Part shown: positions 28,001 to 40,000 of the stretch, in pieces
Position numbering within the stretch: the stretch's first letter is position 1
Layout: each line of letters begins with the position of its first letter
NCBI RefSeq assembly: GCF_963678635.1
Contig: NC_087064.1
Coordinates: 57,170,338 to 57,234,337, forward strand
DNA from: Symsagittifera roscoffensis
Lineage: Eukaryota > Xenacoelomorpha > Acoela > Convolutidae
Direction of reading: 5' to 3'
DNA length: 64,000 nt
The notes under the pieces: generated by a model
The model's input: the letters and a program-made list of their open reading frames with translations, nothing else
Told to the model about the DNA's origin: nothing
The model's database searches: none
Position numbers and translations under genes: made by a program

Positions 28001-31000
28001 AGCACTTCCAAATAATTGCACTTTTCAGCAGGGGCGGATCTAGGATTTTCTCGAGGGGGCGGATTTTCAAAAAGTTTTCGAAAATTTTGTCGGCTTTTTA
28101 TAGGTCGACCAAAATCATTTTCCGAGGTCCCCCAAATCAATAAAAAGCGAAGGACCCGAAGGCGCCTTTAGAAAAAGTTTAGGGTCCGTCAGCCAAAAAT
28201 GGATATCTCAAAATCGTACAAAGGGGGACCCTTTGGGTCGGCAGGGTCGAATCTCTGAGGAAAAGGCGCCCCCCCCCCTCAAATCCGCCCTTGCTCTTCA
28301 GCAACTCACGTTTCTTACAGACGTGAAAGAAAAGTTGTTGAATTTAAAAAGGGCTAGTTCCCGATTAAAAGACACTTGTCCTCACATGTTTAAATATATC
28401 TAAAATAAAAACACCCAAAATTACTTGGGGTAACTTGTAAACTTAATTTGATGTTCTAACTAAAATTAAAGTAAATTTACATTGAATAAAAAGTATTTAT
28501 TGTTTACTTTAAGCTGCTCTTACCATTTGGTTTATTTTTGGCGATGGTTCAAATCTAGATCGGCACTCGTCATCGTTCACTGCCAATCCAGTACTAAATC
28601 GTACAATTCTGTCTTCGCTATTTGACCCAATAACTGGTATGAAGTATTGCCGCTTTATGTAAGGGTTTTCAGCTGCCGCTTCTTCCCAATATGTATCCAA
28701 TTGCGTAGAGAGACAGAATATATTTCTCAAGTTCTGAAGAAAAAGTGAAGATAAAATCTTAACTTGCGGTAGTTGAATGCAAGGCGAGCTTCAGAACATT
28801 CAAATTTCTAAAATATCTAAAAATTTCCTATTTAAATTTTTTCAAGCGTGCTTAAATAGTGTTTATTATAAGGAGTGCAAAAATTTGCACTCTTAAGGAA
28901 GTAAAAGATTTTGAAGCGATCCACATTTTGTTACCATGAGATCTTTCTTACCTTTCAATAGCAAAATTTTCAGATATATTTTTTCGATGCTTGGTCCAAA
29001 TTATAAAAAAATCCATAAAACATTTCACGCTATTTGAAAAACGCAATACCTCTTTTGTCTGGAAATCGTCAGTGCTCGGATGAAACGAGAGTATTTGTCT
29101 CAGAGATCTGCTCAAAATTAGATTTCCTTTGTCCGAGTCAGTATTTTCACTTCTGTCTTCTTTGAGGCTTTGCACGTCCGCATTTTTGAACAAGGAACAA
29201 ATAATTGCTAATTCTTCAAAACTTGCACATTCTTCGAATTGCTTGTTTGTCTAAAATAATCATATTTTTTTTATGCGTTTCCGTCTTTTTTTTCAGGGAC
29301 AAAGTTTTAATTTTTACGCAGGAAATTTCTATAGAAGTTGTAAATATATTTTTATGGGATAAATGAAAACGTGTACTAACCGATAAACTTCTGCCAAATT
29401 TGTTCGCAATTTCCTTCAAGTTATTTTCTGTTTCTGTCATGACTTCTTGTGCCGTGCGCATGAAGTAGGACGGACACTTGCTCGCATCACTACGCATTTG
29501 GGCTACTTCTGACTCTGAGTACAACTCGCTAGGACAATACGAGTTCCGAGTTTGATCGAGAATTATCTGCTGATACGCCTAGAATCAAAAACCTTACGAA
29601 TCAAAACGCTTCCGAGCCCGAATTTTGCACATTTGAGCCCGAAAAATTTGAGGCATGATTATGGCCCATAGACTACAGGAAAAATTACTGATTTCTCAAT
29701 CAATTTTCTAATTTGAGACCGCTTTTTATGATCCGAGCTCTTCAAAATTTGTCCTTCTTCGTTTTTAGTATTCAGCATTAAGTTAAGCAACAGTGTTGTC
29801 ATACCGCTACTGCTTAGTCATTACTGTATGGTATGCTCAAGGTCATACGTGAGTGATGACACTGAGATTAAGCGAGAGATCAGAGTTCGTAACATTGATC
29901 TAACTCTCAGTACAACAACAAAACAAAAGAATAAGAAAACCTAAATTCAATAGTAAAAATACAGTATTGAATTACAACTTGTTTTCAACCGATATCGCAA
30001 CGCATATCACATGGCGCAGCCAGCAGGATTCGCAGCTCAAGATAACAGAACGGACATGGGAATTCCGGTATTTTGGGCGTCAGCGAATTTAGACCCTCCG
30101 TGGCAATTCAAAATCTGGTTCGAACAATTTCTCATGGCGGTTACGGTTAAAGAAAATGTGAACCCAGAGATTATTTTGGAAGAACCAAAAGACATATTAG
30201 AGGAACCACCACCACGCCCTGAAACACCCAGAGACGGGGAGAATGAAGATGCGAGGAACGCTAGGATTCTTAGAGATAAGCTAGCAATGGATAGAGTAGT
30301 ATTGGAGAACGAAGAGAGAAAGACAAGAGGACCACGAGTCGGACACAATGTCTTCTACAACGAAGTACAAAAGAAATTGGTGTCCAGATTATTTTTGTCT
30401 TTGGGTACAGAGGGAAAGAAAAGATTCCAACAAAAGAACCCGCATGCTGAAATATCGAAAATGACGTTCAAGGAAATAACAGATTTGGCAGAAGTCTCGT
30501 TTCAAAAGGTAAAATGTGTAACATACGAAAGATACAAGTTATTTACGAGAATGCAAGAATCGGGAGAATCTCTGGAATCATTTCACGCAGCGCTAACTGC
30601 ACAAGCAGCCCGATCAGAACTGGGAACATTGGAAAACGAAATAGTCCGAGACCTGTTCATTTCAAAAATGAAAAACATGACCTTGCAGGACACGTTGACA
30701 TTCGAGACTCTAGACCCGGAAGAGGTTCTGGAAAGGGCTATAAAATTTGAACATAGCAAGTTAACCACAATGGCGTTTCAAAAGACTAATGCTGCGGCTA
30801 CAGGGGGATCAAGTAACAATTACATTTCGGGTGTGAGAATAAAACAGGAACCTATAATGGCAGTTAGAAATTTGGCGGGGACAAACAAAACTCCAAATAG
30901 AAGGGAATCGAATAAAAGACAAAACAATAACAAGAATTAAAACACGAAAACAAAACCATGTAATAGATGTGGAAGGACGTTTGAACAGGGACACCTAAAA

Positions 31001-34000
31001 AATTGTCCAGCGATGGGGAAAACCTGTAAATACTGTGGCAAACCCAATCATTTTGCTAAAATGTGCAGATCCCAACAAGTAAGTGAAGTTGCGGAAGACT
31101 CGGAAGGATCGGTAGAGGAATGCGATCAGATAAGTGAAGGTGTTGGGTCATGTAGCGAATTTGAAGTTATGTCGATACAAACCTATCAACCGGAAAACGA
31201 GAGAGTTTCAAAATATGTGAAAGACCGAATCAACGAAATGAGGGACAAACCAAACGGAAAAATGGTGCGAGTTCAGAAAACAGATTCGATCCGCGATCCA
31301 ACATTGAATTGTGTAAAATCACTAAAGGCCATGGTACGAATAGATAACCAGATAATTCAATTAACAGTGGACACTGGAAGTCCAGTTTCATTTCTCAACT
31401 GGGCGACAACAAAGGAAATTATGGAAAAATCAAACAAAGTAAGATTCATACCGTCCGATAAACTGAATTTACAAACCAAATTCGTGGACTACAACAAACA
31501 ACCGATCAGTATACTGGGAGCCCTAAAAACCAATCTGAGGTCAGCGGGCTGGGAAGTAAAGGGCGCCACCTTTCTGGTATCAGAACGAAAAACTAGATGT
31601 ATCATGGGACTAGATTTGCAAGGAAAAGTGGGAATAGTGACTACACAAAAACCAGCGCCCAAGGAACTCACCAGGTTTGACGTGCTCATGTGCGAGCAGT
31701 CAGAAGGTTGGAAAGAAAAATTTTGCACTCAATTTAAAAACCTATTTGAAAGACAAGGCATTTCGAAAAATCACGTTGTCAGTTCAAAATTTAAATATCC
31801 ATTATGTCCGATCCAAGAAAAGGGGAGAAGAATCCCAATTCACATACAAGATAAAATCGAAAAAGAAATTGAGAAGTTGTTGACAGAAGGTCATATAACA
31901 AAACTTGATAAATGTACAAGTGATTGCTTTATCGCTCCGATTGTGATAACAGTAAAGAAGGACGACTCAATAAAATTGGCTATGGATGCAAAACCAATCA
32001 ATAGACAATTGTTCAAAAACAAATACCAAATGCCAAATGTAGATGAACTCATTGATGGGGTAAGCCAGATCGTAACTGAAAACAAAAAGGGTACGCTATA
32101 TTTTTCGGTGTTACATTTGAAATATGCGTACAGTCAATTAAAATTGGCTGCAGATACAGCTAGACAATGCAACTTCAACATTGTTGGTGAAAAAGCAACT
32201 GGAACCTACAGATTCCTGACAGGGTTCTATGGTTTAGCAGATATGCCAGCTGAATTTCAAAAGGCTATGGACAGAACTATCAACCACGCTAAAAACACGT
32301 TCTGTTTTCTGGATGACATACTTATTGTGTCAAAGGGAAGTGAAATTGAACATGCAAATTTGGTAGAAGCAGTATTAAAAAAATTGGATGCGGAAACTTT
32401 GGCGTTGAAATTAACAAAATGCGATTTTTTCAAACAAGAAGTGAATTGGTTGGGTCATCATCTCTCAGAGGCAGGAGTTAGACCAAAAACCACTAAAACG
32501 GAAGCAGTAGTAAATTTAAACCCGCCGAAATTGCTTAAACAGCTAAGGTCATTCCTGGGAAGCATAAATCACTTAGCTAAATTTATACCTAACGCAGCAA
32601 GTCTGACTGAAAAATTAAGACTACTTCTAAAAGAAGAGAATCAAAAGAAACAGTTAAAAAACATGAAATTCCCGGTGAAAAAATTTGAGTGGGGGGAGGA
32701 ACACATCGTAGTGTTTAATGCTATAAAAGAAGCTGTGGCAGGTATAACAAAAGTACATTATTACGATGCGACTCGAGAAACACGAGTTAAATGCGATGCT
32801 AGCCATGATGGGTTAGGGGCTACTTTAGAACAACAAAATGATGAAGGCCTGTGGGTCCCAATTTCATTCGCATCCCGATACCTAAATGCCCAAGAGAAAA
32901 AATATTCCACAAATGAATTGGAGTTATTGGCAGTTGTTTGGGCAGTAGATAGATATAAACACTACCTCCTGGGGACAACATTTATCATTGCAACTGACCA
33001 TAAAGCGTTTACAACAGCATTGGATGTCAACAAATCAAACAAGACCTACCAATCACGTTTAACCCGGTGGGTTGACCGGTTACTGCCATATCAGTTCAAA
33101 ATAGTTCACATTCCGGGGAGGGACATGGGCATAGTTGATTATTTATCGCGTGATCCCTTCAACGATCCCTGGCCCGAATCAGAATTAGACGAAAAGTTTG
33201 TAGTAGCGACAATAAACTCCTTTCATGAAGCGTTCGACTGCTGGAACAGTAGGCTTAAAGAAATTGGGTCGCTCAAACGGAACGAAAACGTTCTAGAATG
33301 TTCTAGAAGGAATGCTAAGAAACAGTCATCAAGTAATGGTTGCTATAGCAACCAAAACGGTCAAAACCGAACAAAGCTCGACCGGAACGAGAGAAAACAG
33401 TTTTCACGACTGCAAAAACAGCAAAACACAACAGTTCAACATAAGCAAATCACTTTTTCGTCAAATCAATCCAACAAACAGTCAGTCTTAAATAAATTCA
33501 AAATCATAAAACAACCAGTACCGGAAATTGAAAAAAAAACAGACTCAAGGATCGAGATGTCAGGAAACGGAAACAGATCATACGACTGGTGGTCGAGCCC
33601 ACCACAAGAATGGCGCAATGAGGAGCGCGAGGAGAGTCTAATGGACCCAAAGTGGAACCGCTCACTATCCAACACAAATGAACTTTCGGAAGAGGAGGAG
33701 ATCAGAGAGACAGTTCAGCGTACAAGAAAAATAATTCGAGGGGGCCGGAAAAACAGAGATAGCTCCGACAGTGAAACACGACATGCATCACGGGTGAAAT
33801 GGCAGCTGGAACCGGATCAACAAAGAGAAGCGGATCAAAGACTACTCTCATTCTGGCAGCTAATAGACGGAGAAGACAATGTTCAGGAAAATAGAGAACT
33901 GGTGGCACACACCCAAGAAGTCAAGGACAGCTCGGAACACAAATCATGTTCAGCATCGGCGGAACGGAAACTCAGTGAGGTGCAAGTAATAGAGATGGAC

Positions 34001-37000
34001 CTAACAACCACAGAAGAGGCGGAGAGTGAAGAGGAAGTGTGCTCAATAGAACCGCCAAAGGGACTGGGAAAAACGAAACTGCAAAAGCAGCAACAAGTAG
34101 AGACCTTGGACAATCTAGCAAAACTGTTCGACAAAAGTTTACTAGCAGAATTGACCACAGAAGACACGTGGATGGACCGCCTCAGACGAGTGATCGAAAG
34201 AGGGGACAAACAAGGATTTGAATTGATGGGACCTTATACAAATCCGTTGTGGTCACAGATGGCAGTTCAGGACGACTGCATCTTGGTGAATAACCGGCTA
34301 GCAGTTCCAGTACAACTAAGACAAGCTGTCCTGAAACGAATACATCGAGGGCATCCAGGCCAGGAGGTTATGTTGGGAGCAGCGCAATATCTGTGGTGGC
34401 CTCATATGAATAAGGACATCGTGAATTTGGCAGAGGAGTGCCGTAGCTGTACCAGATATGGTAAGAATGTTAAATACCTTATTTCGAAAAATTCGTCAAA
34501 ACCACTGCCACTGCTCACGCAGCCGGGACAGGAGGTACAATTAGACTACGCGGGGCCTATAGAAAATCAAAAAGGAAAAAAAATCTACCTTTTAGTAGCT
34601 ATAGATCGATTCTCAAAATTTCCATCAGTGAAGGTTACGAAATCCACAAGTGGAAAGTGCACAGTAAAATTCTTGAGATCATATATCGACACACATGGAG
34701 TCCCTGAATCAATTCGTTCGGACCAATTTTCAGGCTTTAAGGGGAAAACGCTAAAAAAATTCTGTTCGGAATTCAATATCGAGCAAAAATTTTGTCCGGT
34801 GGGGGACCACAGAGGTTGTGGTTTGGTCGAACGTACAATCCAAACTATAAAAAGAAGACTGGGAGTGATGATGCTCGAAGAAAATAATAAATCAATCAAA
34901 CTATGCCTCAGCACTATAATGAGAGATTTACGGTGGAACAAGCAGAAAACATTTCAAGTATCCCCGTTTCAAGCACATTTCGGCAGACTACCAAAAACAG
35001 AATTTAAAATTGTGAGGGATAGGTTTTTAAATATTTCTGATTATTTAGACAAACAACACTTGGAACGCTCAGCACTGACGGCCTCCCAACTGAAACGGAG
35101 AATTGACCAGTCGAGAGAGAATCTCAAAATAGTGCGCAAGGGACAACTTAGCAGGGATAGAAGCCCACTGCACAAGCAGCAGTTAACATCGGACAGAGAC
35201 AAAGAAAGGGCCAAAGCTCTAAAGGAATTGTTGGAGGCGAACGCCCGTTGGAACAACGAAAGAAGGGACGCGGCTAAAAACGATATCAGGAAATTAGTGG
35301 ACGAGACAGGGCTACTCAATCCCGACCTTCGAAAGGAAATGATCTACTCTTGGGAGAAAGGATTTGTGGAGGACAAAGTAGAAAATCAATGTAAATCACC
35401 ACCCAAAACAATACTCCGAAAGGACCCACTAAGGAAAAGCGGACAAGCCTTAACCAGACCACTAAAAGGGAAAATCGCTTCAGAAACGGACTCAACAATT
35501 AAGACATCGGCCGGTTCGATTTATAGGAAATCGGACATAGCACAATCGAAAACGGTACTGACACAAGAAAATCAACGAAGCAAAAGTAAAAGTCCATCGT
35601 TGGAACCTACAAAAAAGTTTAAGAGAATCAGTTCTCCAGAATTACTCGAGGAGCTGGGCTCAGAAGACGAACTTCAAGGAGAAATGGAAATCGCAGATGC
35701 AATGAATCCCACAGAGCGTTTTCAGAAAAGCCAAACAATAGTTACTTCTAAGGACACAGAAGCCGGGGGAGGTCTGAATCTAGCAGTCAAAAGAGCAAAA
35801 CCCAATTTGGCGGGCCCAAAATCAACTATAGAGGAAAATAACACAGACAAGCTGGAGAAGAGCGGAAAGGAAAAGAAAGGCCGAAACAAGCAGCAACAGG
35901 GGACAAGCCAAACTGCGACTGCAGCCAACCCAGAACAGGAGCAATCGACATCTAAGCCGGAAAGAGTAGACACCAAATTTCAGTCCAGTTCTACGCCAAA
36001 GGCTAAACAGCGGCAGAAATTGAAATGCATTGACTCTCACACTCCTTTAGAAGACATAGTCGACACATTTCACAATCGCAATTTAGCACCGTCCGAATGG
36101 GAGAAGTACGCGGACCAATTGTTAAAAAGAGGAGTACAGCGAGTTGCGGACGATATTCGAGGAAATCCACAACAAAGTTCGGAAATGGACACAAATTTCG
36201 AACCACCACAAGGATTTTCGGACGAATCAAGTACGGAAGAGTCAGGTGTTAGACGAAGCTCCAGACAAACGAAAAACAAAGAACCTAAACGATTCGGAGA
36301 TCCGATAAAGCACTCAATTAAAGAAATATCAGAAAATCTCACAGGGGGAGGTCTTTTAAAGGAGGTACTTAAAGAATACAAAAATCAACTGAGAGATTTC
36401 AAAGATCGAAACGACAAACCAATGGAATCAAAAGTGCGACGACTCGAAAGACATCTGTTCATGCGAAAATTCAGATACGCTATACTAGACGAGGGAGTCG
36501 ATTGGAACCCGAGTTGGGAAATGGAGCTGGAAGAAAACTGAAAATTCCTTAATCTAAAATCGTCAATAAACCAAGAGACTTTCTTTGAACTGAGTATATT
36601 GAACTCTTTTTAAATAAATTATCCTACTTATGTTGTATAATTTATTTCTTCCACCGAGGGGGGTGTGTCATACCGCTACTGCAGTAGCAGTATTTATATA
36701 CGTATGTACAGCTAACCTTTGGTGCTTAATCATTACTGTATGGTATGCTCAAGGTCATACGTGAGTGATGACACTGAGATTAAGCGAGAGATCAGAGTTC
36801 GTAACATTGATCTAACTCTCAGTACAACAACAAAACAAAAGAATAAGAAAACCTAAATTCAATAGTAAAAATACAGTATTGAATTACAACTTGTTTTCAA
36901 CCGATATCGCAACGCATATAACAAGTGTTAATGCGATTTACAGGATACCTTAATGAGGTCCATCACATTACAGACAGTGAAGAAAAACAGTTTTTTTTTC

Positions 37001-40000
37001 TACAAATAATTTGAATTCTACCAAAACGTCATTGCAAGTTTCACTTATTATTTTGTTCACTTATTATCAATTTGAAAACAGTTTGTAAATAGCATTTTCT
37101 TCCGGCCGCTTAAAAATAACCAAAAGTGAACTCAGGGCGTTGATGTTTTTAAGTAAAACAAAAATAACTTTCAATTTTTTCAAGGTCGATTTTTGTCAGA
37201 AAACAGAACTGCGAGCATAAATTTTCCTATTTTTTTTGAAAAGCGGGAAAAAAATAAAATAAAAAGAAGCATAGTCATTCAATAATTTCAAAGTAGAAAA
37301 GTTCAAAGTTCGATTCTACAGTTTCCGCTTAACTTAACTCATCCCTAAGATAACTTTTACGACTAGGCTAACAAACTTAAATAGTTTTGAGCTTGACAGT
37401 TTTGCTCCCATGGCTCCTTGAGATACCATATATTGCTCAAAAGGCAACTTGACCCAAATTTACGACTGATTAGCACTCAAACAGATTTGCCTGACTTTTA
37501 TAAACTTTTGAAGCGCTTGATTGACTCAACTAAGGTAATCATTAAGCTAATTTTAGTTGTGAGAATACAAGCTGATAAAATCGATGCCGTTGGGGTCTGA
37601 CTCAACAGAAAGTTGGGGTTTTATTTGATCTAAATTATGAGTACCTAAGTGAATATGATCTGATTATGAGTTTAACGAGATGTTTTTTTTCTGTATTCAA
37701 ACTAATAACCAAATTATTACTTTTTAAAAAGACACTTTCGATTACGCCTTGAACACTACTCGGTGTTCAAGAAGTAATCGTTTATAATTGAGTTTCACTG
37801 ACAGTGTCCACAAAAATAAAAAAAAAATCGATTATACTCAATTAAAAATGGATTTTAATATTACTATTTTTCGAGGAAACAAAATCCATTCTTAATCCAT
37901 TTTAATCCATTTTTTTTACTTTTGTGGAAACTGACATAAAACTCAATTATAATTGATTTTTCTCACTTTGTTGTGATGCGAATTCCAACGCACCTAAAGT
38001 CTTTTCTACGTTGTAAACTAAAATTGGTTATTTTTGATTATTTGAAAAATTTGATATATTTTTTTCCTTTTTATGTTACTCAATAGCTGAATTCTGTTCC
38101 TTTCAACAATTACCCGCTTCCATCCCCCACCTGAACCAATCCCAACCCCCAACCCTGCCTCCACCTGAACCAACCCCATCCACCAAATGAATCCCAACTG
38201 AATCCCCCCCACACACACACTACACTCACACACACACACACTACACTCACCATACCTGAACCGGATCAGAGAATGGGAGGGGGTTCAAGTGTGGGAAGGG
38301 GTGGGGGCAAAGAGGCAAACGTTGGAATGGGGGTTGTAAGGGAGCAAAGGGCCAAATGTTAGGGGAGAGAGGTCAACAAAGATTTTGCATGACTCATTTG
38401 TTCCATGCAGATTATCTTGCAAAATTTTGCACGACGGGAAACGGAAATAAAGTGGAAAAAAATACTTGTTTTATTATCCATTATAATGGATTTCAAGTGA
38501 ATGAATTTTAATGCATTATGTTTTTGCCAGAAAAAAATGGATTTAAATCCGTTTTTTTGCCCAATTTTGTTGTCTAAGATTAACATGAGAATCGATTATA
38601 TTGACAATGTTTTAGACCACAAAAATCCATTATAATCATTTTTTTTTTTCACTTTTCTTAGATGCGCAGAATTGTTAGTATTCTTAGTAGCTTATCTTTA
38701 CTATTATTCTTCAACTCTTTTCTCTTTTGGGAGGTATTGGTTTAAACTCACTGAGACAACGACACTGAGACAATTTGTCGGGAATTTTCCTTGGCAATTC
38801 GAATCACGGCTGAAGACGCCGCTTTTAAACGATATATATGATGATATATATATCACTCAACTTTCTAAAAAATTTCTGTGGGGTACCTGAAGTTGCCAGG
38901 GAAATTACAGCTGAATTCAAAGTTGGTTTCCGCTTCGTGGTCGGAACAAAAACTGTTTCTAAGTCCCTTTAAATTGCAACTCTTTTTGAACCTTGTCCTA
39001 TTGACTGATTAAGTGCCTTACCGCAAGTGCATTTGGAAATTGGAAGAAGCTCGTTTCATCAATTGACCCACAAACTGTTCCCTGCATTTTGGCGGTGCCC
39101 AGTTTGGAAATAGTAACCACGGGAACACACGCTCCTAGTTGAGAGTTAGCATCGAATCTAAAATTAGACCTATGAGAGAAAAAAGTTGAGCAGAAAAGCT
39201 TCACAATCTTCAAGGGCAATTTCAAGTTTTGACTATTGAAAATTGAGGTGTCTTTGTTTTTGTCCGGGGTGAGCCAATTTTTAAACCCTAGTTTTTACTG
39301 ACGAGTTGTGGCCTAAATTTTCCCCCGGAATTTTCGTGCAACTAATTACTGCGAAAAGGTTTTAAAAATCCACAAAAATTAAAGAATTCGAAATTTTTTG
39401 ATGAGTTTTCTAATGGTACGGGGGCGAAACATGTGCAAGAATTTCAACGTACCCAACAGGGTCCTGTTTGGTCCAAGTGACCTGAGAGGCGAAATTTGGC
39501 TCTGCCAGCATCGTGTAGTATTCTCGTGCCACGACCAAATCCGATTGACTGTCCATTTTGTACCAGGCGCCGAAATTGTCACAAGCCACCTGTCTTGCTA
39601 CTGAATCCTGATTGGCTAATCCGACTGAGTAGACAAACACTCGAACTTGATTGGTTGACAGAGAGTTGAGATGTTTCACCTGGTTTAGGAGGGTCAAGTC
39701 AATTGTGTGGTCGATGATCAGAAGCAGAACTTTGACGCATGCTAAGGAAAACATCAGGAAATGGACATAAAAGGTCATTGGCAACTTATCGCTTACTAAT
39801 TTTAAGCCCATTGTATTTTTTTACATATGAATTGTGTGCTTTATTGTCAATCAATAAATAAGAAAAGTGACGCTTATTGTTTCAAACTTATTGTACTAGA
39901 ACTAGCATGTAAAAATTCCATTTTACCTTTAAACGCCTCAAAACTTCCCTTTGAATGAAGGGCTGGGAGTGATTTAAAAAAATTTCCCTGGTTTCAAAAG

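Larger units (their letters stand above)
29797..36923 (+). mobile_element. Gypsy element C, young and nearly intact, in intron 13
   Basis: A full-length Ty3/Gypsy retrotransposon with a perfect 5-bp target duplication AGTGT (29792-29796 and 36924-36928). Its LTRs differ by two substitutions and one 43-bp indel. It has primer-binding site, gag, pol and polypurine tract in order. It lies antisense to the VWA gene in the 9.4 kb intron between modules 2 and 3. The look of gag-pol, the tRNA-Ser-type primer site and the knuckle pattern suggest a mag-like lineage, from memory. Confidence 0.96.

Noticed and set aside
31489-36381. Many minus-strand frames of 60-120 residues across element C.
   Set aside because: They are shadows of the long pol frame in other frames.
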